Positions 1 through 9,634 of a stretch of 64,000 nucleotides of DNA are shown in pieces. The stretch is from Methylomarinum sp. Ch1-1 (GTDB lineage: Bacteria; Pseudomonadota; Gammaproteobacteria; Methylococcales; Methylomonadaceae): assembly GCF_030717995.2 (NCBI RefSeq), contig NZ_CP157743.1, positions 248,001-312,000 on the forward strand, written 5' to 3'. Both the position numbers and the translations under genes were made by a program. The notes beneath the pieces were generated by a model. It was not told where the DNA came from. It was given only the letters and a program-made list of their open reading frames with translations, and made no database searches. The number at the start of each line of letters is the position of its first letter. The stretch's first letter is position 1.

Positions 1-1260
1 TTGCCAAACCCAACCGAAGTCAAACCTCAACCGGAAGTCGACCTGGAAGGCAACGAAACAGGCAATTTTGCAACTGTTGACGCTAACAATCCATTGCGCG
101 CCCTGGCATTCAAAATCATGGATGACCGCTTCGGCGCACTGACCTTTGTCCGCATCTACTCCGGAAAGCTGGAAAAAGGCACGACCGTGTTGAACACCTT
201 CACCGGCAAGACCGAGCGTATCGGCCGCATCGTTGAGATGCACGCCGACTCGCGCCAGGAAATCAATGCCGCGCAAGCAGGCGACATCGTCGCCGTCATC
301 GGCATGAAGAACGTGCAAACCGGCCATACCCTGTGCGACCCGAAAAACCCGGCAACACTTGAGCCCATGGTCTTCCCCGATCCCGTCATTTCACTTGCCG
401 TCGCTCCTAAAGACAAAGCCGGCGCCGAAAAAATGGGTATCGCAATCGGCAAAATGGTTCAGGAAGATCCTTCATTCCGCGTCGAAACCGACGAGGACAG
501 TGGCGAAACCATCCTGAAAGGCATGGGCGAGCTGCACCTGGACATTAAAGTCGATATTCTGAAACGTACTTACGGCATCGATGTCGAAGTCGGCAAGCCA
601 CAGGTTGCTTATCGCGAAACCATTACCCAGCGCATCGAAGACAGCTACACCCATAAGAAACAATCCGGCGGTTCTGGTCAATACGCTAAAATCGATTACA
701 TCATCGAGCCGGGCGAACCAGGCAGCGGCTTCCAGTTCGAATCAACCGTGACCGGCGGTAACGTGCCCAGAGAATACTGGCCAGCTGTAGAGAAAGGCTT
801 TGAAAACAGCATGGGGCAAGGCGTATTGGCCGGCTTCCCATGCCTGGACTTCAAAGTCAACTTGACGGACGGCGCCTTCCACGCGGTAGACTCCTCCGCA
901 ATCGCTTTCGAAATTGCCGCTAAGGCCGCTTATCGGCAATCCATTCCGAAAGCCGGTCCACAACTGATCGAGCCGATTATGAAGATTGACGTTTATACTC
1001 CTGAGGACCATGTCGGCGACGTGATCGGCGACTTAAACCGTCGTCGCGGCATGATTAAGTCTCAGGAAGCTGGTGTTACCGGCGTCCGCATTAAAGCCGA
1101 CGCTCCGCTGAGCGAAATGTTCGGCTATATCGGTGATTTACGCACGATGACTTCCGGTCGCGGACAATTCTCGATGGAATTCTCACACTACATGCCATGC
1201 CCTAAAAACGTGGCCGAAGAAGTGATCAAGGAAGTCCAAGAGCGCAACAAGAACAAGTAA
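1..1260 (+). CDS. fusA2: Second elongation factor G (EF-G paralogue), 5' end outside window
   Basis: GTPase of ribosomal translocation or ribosome recycling; only the C-terminal 419 residues are present. The visible part begins just after the G domain, then shows domain II (ALAFKIM...[12 protein letters not shown]), domain III ([28 protein letters not shown]), domain IV ([24 protein letters not shown]) and domain V ([29 protein letters not shown]). The GTP-binding motifs lie before position 1, and the TTG at position 1 is not the real start. A complete EF-G sits in the str operon at 19501-21597 and is clearly different in sequence, so this is a paralogue and not a repeat copy. Two EF-G genes are common in gammaproteobacteria; whether this one does translocation, recycling or a stress role cannot be told here. 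Confidence 0.95.
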   Translation: MPNPTEVKPQPEVDLEGNETGNFATVDANNPLRALAFKIMDDRFGALTFVRIYSGKLEKGTTVLNTFTGKTERIGRIVEMHADSRQEINAAQAGDIVAVIGMKNVQTGHTLCDPKNPATLEPMVFPDPVISLAVAPKDKAGAEKMGIAIGKMVQEDPSFRVETDEDSGETILKGMGELHLDIKVDILKRTYGIDVEVGKPQVAYRETITQRIEDSYTHKKQSGGSGQYAKIDYIIEPGEPGSGFQFESTVTGGNVPREYWPAVEKGFENSMGQGVLAGFPCLDFKVNLTDGAFHAVDSSAIAFEIAAKAAYRQSIPKAGPQLIEPIMKIDVYTPEDHVGDVIGDLNRRRGMIKSQEAGVTGVRIKADAPLSEMFGYIGDLRTMTSGRGQFSMEFSHYMPCPKNVAEEVIKEVQERNKNK

Positions 1261-1314
1261 AGAAACCTGGGCCTGCGCAAGCCGCGGGCCCGTCTTTTGC
1301 TTGCTTCTGATGGA

Positions 1315-1357
1315 CAAAAAAAAAGCCCGCTGAACGATTGGTTCAGCGGGCTTTTTT
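1315..1357. terminator. Bidirectional intrinsic terminator between fusA2 and sodB
   Basis: A perfect 13-bp stem (AAGCCCGCTGAAC at 1323-1335 with its complement at 1341-1353) encloses a 5-base loop. A-tracts on the left and T-tracts on the right let it work on both strands. It separates two convergent genes. Confidence 0.9.
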
Positions 1358-1372
1358 ACTGATTCGCTTTAA

Positions 1373-1954
1373 TTAAGCTGCGTAGTTGGCGCTGGCAAAA
1401 TCCCAATTAACCAGGTTCCAGAAGGCTTCCAGATATTTGGGTCTTGCATTACGATAATCGATGTAATAAGCATGCTCCCATACATCGCAGGTCAACAACG
1501 GCGTCTGTCCCTGCGTCAAAGGACAACCGGCGTTGCTGGTGCTGACCAATTCCAGACTACCGTTGGCATTTTTAACCAACCACGCCCAACCAGAACCAAA
1601 AGTCGTGACCGCGCATTTAGTGAATGCATCTTTGAACTCCTCGAAAGAACCGAAAGTTCTGTTAATCGCAGCGGCCAATTCACCGCTAGGCTCGCCTCCC
1701 CCATTCGGAGACAAGCTGTTCCAATAGAACGTGTGATTCCACACTTGCGCGGCATTGTTAAAAATACCGCCTGAAGATTTCTTGATGATTTCTTCCAGAG
1801 ACAGCCCTTCGAATTCGGTGCCGGGCACCAGGTTGTTCAGGTTAGTCACATAGGTTTGATGGTGTTTTCCATAATGAAACTCGAGAGTTTCTTCAGAAAT
1901 ATGGGGCGCCAATGCATCTTTAGCGAAAGGTAATGCGGGTAATTCAAAAGTCAT
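1373..1954 (-). CDS. sodB: Superoxide dismutase [Fe]
   Basis: Dismutes superoxide to O2 and H2O2 in the cytoplasm. The 193-residue protein has all four metal ligands at the canonical positions: H27, H74, D157 and H161 (DVWEHAYY). AAQVWNH with Q70 favours iron over manganese, as expected for the SodB group. The start is placed at [10 protein letters not shown] because it matches the family N-terminus and has a GGAG ribosome-binding site at 1961-1964; a longer reading to 1972 adds six residues with no family support. A TATAAT sequence lies upstream at 2017-2022 (- strand), but I see no good -35 partner. Monocistronic, convergent with the EF-G gene. Confidence 0.97.
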   Translation of the reverse strand: MTFELPALPFAKDALAPHISEETLEFHYGKHHQTYVTNLNNLVPGTEFEGLSLEEIIKKSSGGIFNNAAQVWNHTFYWNSLSPNGGGEPSGELAAAINRTFGSFEEFKDAFTKCAVTTFGSGWAWLVKNANGSLELVSTSNAGCPLTQGQTPLLTCDVWEHAYYIDYRNARPKYLEAFWNLVNWDFASANYAA

Positions 1955-2126
1955 TTTTATTCTCCAAAACAAAAAACGAATATGAAAGCGGCTAGGCCCT
2001 CACCTAAATACCAAGTATTATAATAAAGATTTATTAATTTAACATGACAAACTGCAATTGCCTACCCCCCTTCGCCTTTAAAATAGTCTATCCATTATTT
2101 TTATCTCTTCACTAATATAACTACTT

Positions 2127-2606
2127 ATGCCCCTTGAAATCGAACATAAATTTTTATTGCTCAATGACGACTGGCGGCAGCAGATTGAAAAATCCGTCCA
2201 TTACAAACAAGGTTATCTGAGCAGCACCAAACAGAACTCAATCAGGATTAGAGTTTCCGACCAGCAAGCATGGATTAACATCAAAAGTGCAGTAATAGGC
2301 ACGCATCGACATGAATATGAATACGAAATCCCGCTGCAGGAAGCCAATGAAATGCTTGATGAGCTGTGCCATAAGCCGCTGATCGAAAAGAAACGTCATT
2401 TTGTCCACTACGACAAACATCTGTGGGAAATAGACGAATTCATGGGAGAGAATGCTGGCCTGATTGTCGCCGAAATCGAATTGTCCGACTTAGATGAAAC
2501 ATTTAAAAAACCCAGCTGGGTCGGCCAAGAAGTCACCCACGATTTGCGTTATTACAACAACAATCTTTGCAAATCACCTTACAAAGACTGGGGTGTAACA
2601 CCCTAA
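2127..2606 (+). CDS. CYTH-domain protein (putative inorganic triphosphatase)
   Basis: The 159-residue protein opens with EIEHKF, which is the ExExK signature (E4, E6, K8) of the CYTH fold. This fold is shared by class IV adenylate cyclases, thiamine triphosphatases and short bacterial triphosphatases. Further charged strands typical of the phosphate tunnel follow (SIRIRVS, HEYEYEIPL, EKKRHFV, WEIDEFMGENAGLIVAEIEL). The length fits the stand-alone bacterial CYTH group, most of which hydrolyse tripolyphosphate; cyclase activity is unlikely but not excluded. It is transcribed divergently from sodB and is followed after 48 bases by an exported protein gene. Confidence 0.85.
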   Translation: MPLEIEHKFLLLNDDWRQQIEKSVHYKQGYLSSTKQNSIRIRVSDQQAWINIKSAVIGTHRHEYEYEIPLQEANEMLDELCHKPLIEKKRHFVHYDKHLWEIDEFMGENAGLIVAEIELSDLDETFKKPSWVGQEVTHDLRYYNNNLCKSPYKDWGVTP

Positions 2607-2654
2607 TTTTAAATAAATATTGAAATATAGTCGATTATGCACTATATTTTCTGT

Positions 2655-3371
2655 ATGAATAAAACGACTATTGTTGCTTTTTTACTACTCGCATCCTCGA
2701 ATGCTTACTGTTCGCCTTTATCGGATTCAATCGATAAGCTCGAATCCGATTGGGCCACGGTCTATTATCGAAACACCCCCGAACAGCAAAAAATCAACTA
2801 CCCAAGGCTGCTACAACGGACTGTTGATATCGAACAACGCTTCCCCAAGGCCGCAGAACCGAAGATCTGGCAAGCCATCTTGCTGTCGGCTAACGCCACT
2901 TTTCAATCCCCCTTCAGCGCGCTAGAATCGCTGGACAAAGCGAAGTCGCTACTGGAAAAGGCGATTGAAATCGACCCACAAGCGCTTGAAGGCTCGGCCT
3001 ATGTGACGCTTGGCTCTCTCTATTATATGGTTCCAGGATGGCCGGTCTCATTCGGCGACAAGCAAGCCGCCGAAAAAATGCTGAAAAAAGCCCTTGAAAT
3101 CAATCCTGACGGCATCGACAGCAATTACTTTTACGGTGACTACCTGCTTTCCCAGGACAAGATCGCTAAAGCTGAAGAATATTTCAAAACGGCTAGCTCA
3201 GCACCGATTCGCCAAGAACAAAGGCTAGCTGACACCGAGCTACAAAACGACGCTAACATCGCGCTTAAAAAAGCTCGAAAGCGCCGATTAAGCCAAGGTA
3301 AGAACAAGTTTCTATCGCTGTTTTCATCAGCGAGTTACAATTCTGCAAACAAAGAAAGAAAAGCGCATTAA
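2655..3371 (+). CDS. Exported TPR-like protein of unknown function
   Basis: No family is recognised with certainty. From the ATG at 2655 the protein begins MNKTTIVAFLLLASSNAYC, a signal peptide; an in-frame ATG at 2637 would add six residues before it and is less likely. The mature part has TPR-like helical pairs: KSLLEKAIEIDPQALEGSAYVTLGSLYY, then AAEKMLKKALEINPDG followed by NYFYGDYLLS. The motif MVPGWPVSFGDKQAAEKML resembles periplasmic TatT-like proteins, where the phrase PGWPISFGD with long helices is common. The C-terminus is strongly basic (KKARKRRLSQGKNK). A periplasmic scaffold or ligand-binding role is an inference. Confidence 0.75.
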   Translation: MNKTTIVAFLLLASSNAYCSPLSDSIDKLESDWATVYYRNTPEQQKINYPRLLQRTVDIEQRFPKAAEPKIWQAILLSANATFQSPFSALESLDKAKSLLEKAIEIDPQALEGSAYVTLGSLYYMVPGWPVSFGDKQAAEKMLKKALEINPDGIDSNYFYGDYLLSQDKIAKAEEYFKTASSAPIRQEQRLADTELQNDANIALKKARKRRLSQGKNKFLSLFSSASYNSANKERKAH

Positions 3372-3863
3372 TGAACAACCACAAAGAACTACGTGAGCAC
3401 ATAGCCGAAAATAACTGCATTATTTTCTTTGTTTGATTAGAGGCAACCAGCACATAGTCAATATTATTCTGTCGGCAATTGTGAATGTATGTGCAGATTT
3501 AGCCACGCACTGCGAATAAATTCGCACTTACCGCAGCAATTTCGGGGTTGGCGTTCAAAAAGGGTTAAGCCTGTACAGGTAGCTCTGGAAGCAGTGTGCG
3601 CGGCATGGCCGATTTTTGTTCCGACCGGGCATTGCTGACGCCTGCCGAGTACCCGTCATATCTAACATGACTAAATACTAGTACCACTAAAGCCACATCA
3701 ACGGACGAACAACTCATCAAAGCTCAGATTCAAATTGTCCTCTCATTACACAGCAGTAATGCAGACTACATTGCGGCCAATGAATAGCGCCAACATTATT
3801 TTTTAATCCTTCTGTTTCTGCTAATATAGCGAAACTAATTCCTTTTAACTATCGGAAATCGTT
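3372..3863. other. Intergenic region with a repeat fragment and a possible gene remnant
   Basis: No complete gene is visible. Positions 3526-3564 match the repeat family described at 4293-4376 and 4551-4771 (shared ACTTA, GCAGCAATT and GTTCAAAAAGGG blocks). From about 3670 to 3787 one + frame stays open for 39 codons up to a TAG. It reads as plausible protein (DEQLIKAQIQIVLSLH, then SSNADYIAANE) but has no start codon, so it may be the tail of a decayed gene. The fdxA promoter should lie within the last 60 bases; TAATAT near 3823 is a candidate -10 only. Confidence 0.5.
3526..3564 (+). repeat. Repeat family copy C (fragment)
   Basis: It starts ACTTACCGCAGCAATTTC and ends GTTCAAAAAGGG, matching the first about 40 bases of copy B (ACTTAATGCAGCAATTCC ... 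GTTCAAAAAGGG). The similarity fades after that point, so it looks truncated. Confidence 0.55.
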
Positions 3864-4187
3864 ATGACCTTTGTAGTCACTGAAAATTGTATCAAATGTA
3901 AATTTACCGATTGCGTCGACGTATGTCCGGTCGATTGTTTTCACGAAGGACCAAACTTCTTAGTCATCGACCCGGAGGAGTGCATCGACTGTACATTGTG
4001 CGAGCCTGAGTGCCCTGCCAATGCGATTTTTGCCGAAGATGAAATTCCTGCCGACCAGGAAAAATTCACTGCATTAAACGCCGAATTAGCGCAAGAATGG
4101 CCGACCATCACCGAAGTCAAGGACGCGCTGCCCGATGCCGACGAATGGAATGGGAAACCGGGCAAAGCCGAGCTACTCGAACGCTAA
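3864..4187 (+). CDS. fdxA: Seven-iron ferredoxin ([3Fe-4S][4Fe-4S])
   Basis: Small electron carrier of 107 residues. The nine cysteines C9, C12, C17, C21, C25, C40, C43, C46 and C50 match the Azotobacter ferredoxin I pattern displaced by one residue. Family knowledge therefore predicts one [3Fe-4S] and one [4Fe-4S] cluster. The long acidic C-terminal extension ([18 protein letters not shown], then [11 protein letters not shown]) is also typical of FdxA. A GGAAA sequence precedes the ATG. It stands alone between two repeat-bearing spacers, and its redox partner cannot be inferred from neighbours. Confidence 0.95.
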   Translation: MTFVVTENCIKCKFTDCVDVCPVDCFHEGPNFLVIDPEECIDCTLCEPECPANAIFAEDEIPADQEKFTALNAELAQEWPTITEVKDALPDADEWNGKPGKAELLER

Positions 4188-4235
4188 TAGCCAGCATAGC
4201 CTCGTCATTTCCTGCAAATGGCCGATCTTCGACAG

Positions 4236-4376
4236 CAACTCCCAGTTTGAGCGATGTTTAGGGCTTGGAGAAAGTGTCTGAAATCCATCCACGGGGCTTG
4301 ACGGCGGCATTTCAGCCACCGGCACCCTCATCAAACACCTCACAAGCCCTCTTTTTGGCCAAAGTGGGAATTGCTG
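4236..4376 (-). repeat. Repeat family copy A (inverted relative to copy B)
   Basis: Read on the - strand, 4376-4293 begins CAGCAATTCCCACTTTGGCC and ends GCCGCCGTCAAGCCCC. It aligns with copy B at 4551-4637 through the blocks CAGCAATTCCCA, AAAA.GGGC, GGTGTTTG, GAGG, ATG.CGCCGTCAAGCCCC. The flank at 4236-4268 (CCCAGTTTGAGC, GTTTAGGG) also matches the outer flank of copy B near 4711-4755 in inverse orientation. This is a dispersed non-autonomous repeat, possibly a MITE or REP-like element. Confidence 0.6.
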
Positions 4377-4543
4377 AATCGAAGACGTATACCGCACCGC
4401 TCTGCGCGTGCGGCAACCCGCTTTTATCTCGACAGATTGGCAAACAGCACGACAAGGCGCTAAAACGCCAGTTTCTTGCCCACCTTAGGCTAAAAACAAG
4501 ACGGCTAATTTACCGCCAAGCCTGAAATTATGTGACCGCCAAT

Positions 4544-4771
4544 ACTTAATGCAGCAATTCCCAATTTTGGAGTTCAAAAAGGGCATGGGGTGTGTTTGGC
4601 GAGGATGTCGGCAGCAAGGATGCTGCCGTCAAGCCCCCCCCAGCACCTAAACTCCATGGCCACTGGACTATAATTTTGCATTCCAGCATAATTTAGGTGC
4701 TGGGCTCCTCGACAAACCTCTAAACACAGCAAAAATGCTCAAACTGATGGGAATCGTTGTACTTAATGCAG
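4544..4771 (+). repeat. Repeat family copy B with internal palindromes
   Basis: The 11-base sequence ACTTAATGCAG occurs at both ends (4544-4554 and 4761-4771). Inside are a short palindrome GCAGCAAGGATGCTGC (4611-4626), a run of C, and a perfect 11-bp inverted repeat CAGCACCTAAA (4641-4651) with its complement at 4692-4702. The 5' part repeats as copy A (inverted) and, in fragment form, at 3526-3564. There is no coding capacity. Folded RNA or DNA hairpins are likely; mobility is an inference. Confidence 0.65.
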
Positions 4772-4788
4772 ATCGCTAACAAGCAGAC

Positions 4789-4821
4789 AAAAAAAAGCCG
4801 GTTTAAAAACCGGCTTTTTTT
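4789..4821. terminator. Terminator of the alpha operon (rplQ), bidirectional
   Basis: A 10-bp stem AAGCCGGTTT (4795-4804) pairs with its complement ending at 4816, with A-tracts on one side and T-tracts on the other. The rplQ stop codon at 4821-4823 abuts the stem. It closes the roughly 31-kb transcription/translation block. Confidence 0.9.
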
Positions 4822-5207
4822 TATTCTTCTTCGGAGAGCTCTTCAACTTCCGGTCTGTCGACTAATTCGACATAGGCCATAGGCGCATCATCGCCGGCTC
4901 GATAACCGCATTTGATGATTCTCATATAACCACCCGGTCTGTCTTGGTATCTAGGCCCTAATTCATTGAAAAGCTTAGTTACCACCTCGCGATCACGAAG
5001 CTTGGAGAAAGCTTGACGTCTTTTAGCGACGGTATCTTGCTTGGATAAGGTAATCAGAGGCTCAGCAACGCTACGCAGCTCTTTGGCCTTAGGTAATGTC
5101 GTTTTGATCAGCTCATGTCTGATTAACGATACCGCCATGTTACTGAACATGGCTTTTCTATGACTACTATTTCTATTTAACTGTCTACCAGATTTACGAT
5201 GTCTCAT
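4821..5207 (-). CDS. rplQ: 50S ribosomal protein L17
   Basis: Large-subunit protein near the exit tunnel. It is 128 residues (E. coli 127) with the family opening [20 protein letters not shown] and the [20 protein letters not shown] block. The C-terminus is acidic (EVEELSEEE). It is the last gene of the alpha operon, 22 bases after rpoA, directly followed by the terminator. Confidence 0.98.
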   Translation of the reverse strand: MRHRKSGRQLNRNSSHRKAMFSNMAVSLIRHELIKTTLPKAKELRSVAEPLITLSKQDTVAKRRQAFSKLRDREVVTKLFNELGPRYQDRPGGYMRIIKCGYRAGDDAPMAYVELVDRPEVEELSEEE

Positions 5208-5229
5208 TTCACAACGTCCTATAACTAAT

Positions 5230-6237
5230 TTACATTCCAGCTTGGGATTGATCTGCCAAGTTCTCAGGCGGCCAATTCTCGAGACGCATCCCTAAGGACA
5301 GACCTTTAATGGCAAGGATATCCTTAATTTCAGTTAAAGATTTCTTTCCCAAGTTTGGAGTCTTTAACAACTCAACTTCAGTACGCTGAATCAAATCTCC
5401 AATATAGAAAATATTTTCAGCTTTCAAACAATTTGCAGACCTGACAGTTAACTCCAGATCATCGACAGGACGCAGCAAAATTGGGTCGAATTCGGGCTCA
5501 TTGACCGGCTCTTCCTCAATCACCTGCTCATTAACTTTTTCGAAATCAACAAACACAGACAATTGATCATGCAATATCGTTGCCGCTAGCTTAATCGTCT
5601 CTTCAGGATCGACGGTGCCATTGGTTTCTAATTCGATTATCAATTTATCGAGATTCGTACGCTGCTCGACGCGTGTACTGTCGACTTGATAAGCGACTTT
5701 TTCGATCGGACTAAAAGAGGCATCAACCATCAATGTGCCGACAGGAATGCTCTCTAAGCGTTCCTTTCTAACATTTGCAGATACATAGCCGCGGCCACGC
5801 TCCACTTTTAAATTGATATTGATTTTACCTTCCTGAGTCAGGTGAGCGATGACCAAGTCTTTGTTCACGATATCAACATCATGAGGAAGAGTAATATCGC
5901 CTGCCGTCACCGGACCCGGACCGCTTTTCGTCAAATTTAACGTCACCTCATCCTTGGAATGCAGGATCACAGCAAGTTTCTTCAGATTAAGAAGAACATC
6001 GATGACGTCTTCATGAACACCTTCCATGGTCGTGTATTCATGCAACACGCCCTCTATCTCGACCTCGGTGACTGCGCAACCTGGAATAGATGACAGCATA
6101 ACGCGTCTTAAAGCATTCCCCAAGGAGTGACCAAAACCTTTTTCTAAGGGCTCGATGACAATTCTTGAATGATTTGCTGTCTGACTCACCACCTCAACAA
6201 GTTGAGGCTTTAATAAGCCAGCAATTGAATTCTGCAT
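5230..6237 (-). CDS. rpoA: RNA polymerase alpha subunit
   Basis: 335 residues (E. coli 329). The N-terminal domain ([20 protein letters not shown]) makes the dimer that nucleates beta and beta' assembly. The C-terminal domain ([34 protein letters not shown]) binds UP elements and activators and keeps the residues around the DNA-contacting arginine. An acidic linker ([13 protein letters not shown]) joins the two. It sits between rpsD and rplQ, as is usual for proteobacteria. Confidence 0.98.
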   Translation of the reverse strand: MQNSIAGLLKPQLVEVVSQTANHSRIVIEPLEKGFGHSLGNALRRVMLSSIPGCAVTEVEIEGVLHEYTTMEGVHEDVIDVLLNLKKLAVILHSKDEVTLNLTKSGPGPVTAGDITLPHDVDIVNKDLVIAHLTQEGKININLKVERGRGYVSANVRKERLESIPVGTLMVDASFSPIEKVAYQVDSTRVEQRTNLDKLIIELETNGTVDPEETIKLAATILHDQLSVFVDFEKVNEQVIEEEPVNEPEFDPILLRPVDDLELTVRSANCLKAENIFYIGDLIQRTEVELLKTPNLGKKSLTEIKDILAIKGLSLGMRLENWPPENLADQSQAGM

Positions 6238-6256
6238 AGTATAAATCTCAGAATAA

Positions 6257-6877
6257 TTATTTAGAATAAAGCTCTACGACCAGCTGCTCATTTATATCGG
6301 CGCCCAGATCAGCACGATCCGGCAACGATTTAAAAGTGCCGCTCATCTCTTTTACATTGACTTCAACCCAGCTAGGAAAACCATATTGCTCGGTAACAGT
6401 CAATGAATCGACGATGCGTTGCTGTTTTTTAGCTTTCTCTCTGATTTTGATTACGTCGCCCGCTTGAACCTGATAGGAAGGAATATTGGTGATTTGCTCG
6501 TTAACCAAAATTGCCTTATGCGAAACCAACTGTCTAGCTTCAGCGCGCGTGCTGGCATAACCCATTCGGTAAACGACGTTATCAAGGCGACTCTCCAGCA
6601 GATCAAGCAAATTTTGACCAGTCGCACCCTTCTTCATGTCGGCGGCCTGGTAATAATTTCTGAATTGCTTTTCTAGAACGCCGTAGATTCTGCGTATTCT
6701 TTGTTTTGCACGCAACTGTAACGCGTAATCAGAGCTGCGGGTACGTTTGGTACCATGTTGACCTGGTCGCTGCTCCAGCTTACATTTGCCTTCTAACGAC
6801 TTACCTCTGCTTTTCAGAAATAAATCGGTTCCTTCTCTACGACTTAACTTACAAGTCGGTCCAAGATATCTTGCCAT
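6257..6877 (-). CDS. rpsD: 30S ribosomal protein S4
   Basis: Primary 16S rRNA binder of 206 residues, exactly the E. coli length. It opens [19 protein letters not shown] and contains the S4 RNA-binding domain ([30 protein letters not shown]). In E. coli S4 represses the alpha operon by binding the rpsM leader; whether that holds here cannot be seen. Located between rpsK and rpoA. Confidence 0.98.
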   Translation of the reverse strand: MARYLGPTCKLSRREGTDLFLKSRGKSLEGKCKLEQRPGQHGTKRTRSSDYALQLRAKQRIRRIYGVLEKQFRNYYQAADMKKGATGQNLLDLLESRLDNVVYRMGYASTRAEARQLVSHKAILVNEQITNIPSYQVQAGDVIKIREKAKKQQRIVDSLTVTEQYGFPSWVEVNVKEMSGTFKSLPDRADLGADINEQLVVELYSK

Positions 6878-6895
6878 TATTACTACTCCGGAATC

Positions 6896-7282
6896 TTAAA
6901 CGCGGCGTTTTTTAGGGGGACGACATCCGTTATGGGGTATCGGAGTCACGTCAATAATATTTGAAATTTTAAAACCCAGATTGTTCAAAGAACGAACAGC
7001 AGATTCACGACCAGGTCCTGGCCCCTTGATCATGACGTCAAGATTTTTCATGCCGTATTCCTGGGCAACTGAACCCGCTTTTTCAGCAGCCACCTGAGCA
7101 GCGAAGGGAGTGCTTTTCCGTGAACCACGAAAACCCGAGCCGCCTGAGGTGGCCCAAGATAAAGCATTGCCTTTTCTGTCGGTAATTGTGATGATAGTGT
7201 TATTAAAAGAAGCATGCACGTGCGCGATGCCGTCAGCGACTTCTTTTTTTATCCGTTTTTTTGAACGATTTTGAGTTGCCAT
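6896..7282 (-). CDS. rpsK: 30S ribosomal protein S11
   Basis: Platform protein of the small subunit, 128 residues. Family blocks [40 protein letters not shown] and the basic tail [12 protein letters not shown] are intact. It lies 18 bases upstream of rpsD and 22 bases after rpsM, cotranscribed in the alpha operon. Confidence 0.98.
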   Translation of the reverse strand: MATQNRSKKRIKKEVADGIAHVHASFNNTIITITDRKGNALSWATSGGSGFRGSRKSTPFAAQVAAEKAGSVAQEYGMKNLDVMIKGPGPGRESAVRSLNNLGFKISNIIDVTPIPHNGCRPPKKRRV

Positions 7283-7304
7283 TACTTAGCCTTTCAAGAA
7301 TATC

Positions 7305-7661
7305 TTATTTTCTAATGGGTTTACGAGGACCTTTACGAGTACGAGCATTGGTTCTGCTTCTCTGTCCTCTTAACGGCAAGCCTCTACGGTGCCTGATACC
7401 ACGGTAGCAGCCCAGATCCATCAGTCGCTTTATGTTCATGGAAACCTCTCGACGAAGATCCCCCTCAACAGTCATGCCAGATATCACCTTACGGATAGAC
7501 TCCAATTGCTCCTCAGCCAAATCTTTTATCTTCACTGAAGGCTCAATACCTACTTCTTTGCAAATATCTTTTGCAGTTTGACGCCCTACACCATAAATTG
7601 CAGTTAAAGCTATTTCTGCATGCTTATGATCTGCTACGTTTATTCCGGCAATACGTGCCAT
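7305..7661 (-). CDS. rpsM: 30S ribosomal protein S13
   Basis: Small-subunit head protein that contacts the P-site tRNA and bridges to the 50S; 118 residues as in E. coli. It opens [20 protein letters not shown] and ends in the basic tRNA-contacting tail GPRKPIRK. It is the first gene of the alpha operon and has its own good promoter upstream at 7702-7730. Confidence 0.98.
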   Translation of the reverse strand: MARIAGINVADHKHAEIALTAIYGVGRQTAKDICKEVGIEPSVKIKDLAEEQLESIRKVISGMTVEGDLRREVSMNIKRLMDLGCYRGIRHRRGLPLRGQRSRTNARTRKGPRKPIRK

Positions 7662-7701
7662 CTAGATACTCCTACTACGGTACTCTAAAGTTAAGCGCGA
7701 A

Positions 7702-7730
7702 ATTATAGCATCCCACCAAATCCAGCGCAA
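7702..7730 (-). promoter_or_regulatory. Alpha-operon (rpsM) sigma70 promoter
   Basis: On the - strand TTGCGC (7730-7725) and TATAAT (7707-7702) are separated by exactly 17 bases, with the -10 box 40 bases from the rpsM start. A GC-rich CGCGC follows the -10, which is compatible with growth-rate control. E. coli also has a promoter here. Confidence 0.7.
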
Positions 7731-7736
7731 CAAAAT

Positions 7737-7850
7737 TTATCCTTGACGCTGCTTGTGCCGTCCATCTTTGCAGATGACACGTACAACACCATTTCTTTTA
7801 ATAACTTTACAACTTCTACAAATTTTTTTAACAGATGCGCGAACTTTCAC
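7737..7850 (-). CDS. rpmJ: 50S ribosomal protein L36
   Basis: A 37-residue zinc-ribbon protein of the large subunit, easily missed because of its size and GTG start. It begins [17 protein letters not shown] and ends DGRHKQRQG, with ligands C11, C14, C27 and H32, so it is the zinc-binding (C+) form. An AGGGG Shine-Dalgarno precedes the GTG at 7848-7850. It lies between secY (24 bases) and the alpha-operon promoter, at its usual end-of-spc position. Confidence 0.95.
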   Translation of the reverse strand: MKVRASVKKICRSCKVIKRNGVVRVICKDGRHKQRQG

Positions 7851-7874
7851 AGCAATCCCCTTGGATAAAATAAA

Positions 7875-9197
7875 CTACTTTTTAAGATTGGCCTTTTTCA
7901 TCAGACCATCATACTGGTGTGACATCAAATGAGTTTGCATTTGCGAGATGAAGTCCATCACTACAACTACAATAATCAACAATGAAGTCCCGCCAAAATA
8001 AAAAGGCACGTTCCAATAAACAATCAAGAACTCGGGCAATAAACAAACCAGAGTAATATAAAACGCACCGATCAACGTCAGTCGGGTCATGACCTTATCG
8101 ATATAAGCCGTCGTTTGCGCACCGGGCCTGATGCCTGGCAAGAAAGCGCCAGATTTCTTCAAGTTATCCGCCGTCTCTTTCGAATTGAACACGAGAGCGG
8201 TGTAAAAGAAGCAGAAGAACACGATGGCCGTTGCATAGAACAACACATAAACCGGCTGCCCCGGAGACAACACGGTGGAAACATCCTGCAACCAAGTAAA
8301 CCCTTCGGCATTACCAAACCATCCAGCAATCGTCGCTGGAAACAGAATGATGCTAGAGGCGAAAATTGGGGGGATCACACCCGCCATATTCAATTTCAAA
8401 GGCAGAAAACTGCTTTGCCCGGCATACATCCTTCGGCCTTGCTGGCGTTTAGGGTAATTGATGATGATTCTACGCTGTCCACGCTCGACAAAGACCACTA
8501 ACGCGGTCACCGCGACCGCAATCAGGAACAAAAGAATGATGAACGCAGCGTTCATCTCACCGGTCCTCGCTAATTCCAGAGTTCCACCAATCGCTGAAGG
8601 CAGCCCTGACACGATACCGGCAAAAATAATCAGCGAAATCCCGTTCCCGATGCCGCGCTCAGTGACCTGCTCGCCTAACCACATCAAGAAGATCGTACCG
8701 GTCACCAAAGTCACAGTCGTGATGATGACGAAGCCGATACCAGGATTAATGACGACTGGCAAGCCGCCCGCAGTTTGATTTTGCAAGGCAATCGAGATAC
8801 CGATGGCCTGAAAGGTAGCCAATACCACGGTGCCATAACGCGTATATTGCGAAATTTTGCGTCGACCGGATTCGCCTTCTTTCTTAATTTGCTCAAGAGA
8901 CGGAATAACAACGGTCATCAACTGCATGATGATCGATGCGGAGATATATGGCATGATCCCTAGCGCGAACAGACTCAACCTCATCAAGGCGCCACCGGAG
9001 AACATATTGAACATATCCAGAATGGAACCACTCTGCTGTTCGAACATGATCGCCAGCGCCTTAGGATCGATCCCAGGCACGGGAATATGAGCACCCACTC
9101 TATATACGAAAAAAGCTCCAAGAACAAAAAGCAATCTTGATCTAAGTTCTGAAAACCCGCCCATTCTATTCGCCATTTCAGCTCTTGAAGTACTCAC
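7875..9197 (-). CDS. secY: Protein translocase channel subunit SecY
   Basis: The protein-conducting channel of the inner membrane, working with SecE (34036-34413), SecG and SecA. It is 440 residues with ten hydrophobic segments and the family blocks [40 protein letters not shown] and the cytoplasmic loop [13 protein letters not shown]. It sits between rplO (2-base gap) and rpmJ, as in the spc operon. Confidence 0.98.
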   Translation of the reverse strand: MSTSRAEMANRMGGFSELRSRLLFVLGAFFVYRVGAHIPVPGIDPKALAIMFEQQSGSILDMFNMFSGGALMRLSLFALGIMPYISASIIMQLMTVVIPSLEQIKKEGESGRRKISQYTRYGTVVLATFQAIGISIALQNQTAGGLPVVINPGIGFVIITTVTLVTGTIFLMWLGEQVTERGIGNGISLIIFAGIVSGLPSAIGGTLELARTGEMNAAFIILLFLIAVAVTALVVFVERGQRRIIINYPKRQQGRRMYAGQSSFLPLKLNMAGVIPPIFASSIILFPATIAGWFGNAEGFTWLQDVSTVLSPGQPVYVLFYATAIVFFCFFYTALVFNSKETADNLKKSGAFLPGIRPGAQTTAYIDKVMTRLTLIGAFYITLVCLLPEFLIVYWNVPFYFGGTSLLIIVVVVMDFISQMQTHLMSHQYDGLMKKANLKK

Positions 9198-9199
9198 AA

Positions 9200-9634
9200 T
9201 TATTCCTCTACTTTGCCGCCTGCCGCTTCGATAGATTGCTTAGCGCCAGCAGTTACAGCCAGACCCTTGACGGTAACAGCCTTACTCACTTCGCCTGATT
9301 TAATGATCTTGGCTTTTTTTGAAATGGCCGGAATCAGGTTCGCTTCGATCAATGCCGCTAGATCGATGACATCGCCAGACAACTTATCCAGCTCATTTAA
9401 TCTGACTTCGGCAGTATATTTCTTAATCCTGGAGGTAAAGCCGACTTTAGGCAAACGGCGTTGCAATGGCATCTGACCACCTTCAAAACCGACCTTATGA
9501 AAACCACCACTGCGTGATTTCTGGCCTTTGTGCCCTCTACCACAGGTTTTGCCCAGGGTCGAACCGATGCCGCGGCCGACTCTTTTAGACTTCTTACGTG
9601 AACCGTAGGCAGACTGAATACTATTTAAGTACAT
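9200..9634 (-). CDS. rplO: 50S ribosomal protein L15
   Basis: Late-assembly large-subunit protein, 144 residues as in E. coli. The glycine/arginine-rich N-terminus ([20 protein letters not shown]) that reaches into 23S rRNA is intact. The start codon overlaps the rpmD stop by one base, indicating translational coupling. Confidence 0.98.
   Translation of the reverse strand: MYLNSIQSAYGSRKKSKRVGRGIGSTLGKTCGRGHKGQKSRSGGFHKVGFEGGQMPLQRRLPKVGFTSRIKKYTAEVRLNELDKLSGDVIDLAALIEANLIPAISKKAKIIKSGEVSKAVTVKGLAVTAGAKQSIEAAGGKVEE

Larger units (their letters stand above)
4188..4788. other. Non-coding region built from inverted copies of a short repeat
   Basis: No convincing gene. Two diverged copies of one sequence face each other: 4293-4376 (read on the - strand) and 4551-4637 (read on the + strand). 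A + reading frame of 86 codons at 4265-4525 crosses the first copy and looks random. See the separate repeat entries. Confidence 0.7.

Noticed and set aside
4265-4525. 86-codon + frame after fdxA
   Set aside because: It crosses the inverted copy of the repeat family and has no recognisable composition or start signal.
4611-4626. GCAGCAAGGATGCTGC as a CRISPR repeat or attachment site
   Set aside because: Only one palindrome with no regular spacing of repeats; it belongs to the dispersed repeat.
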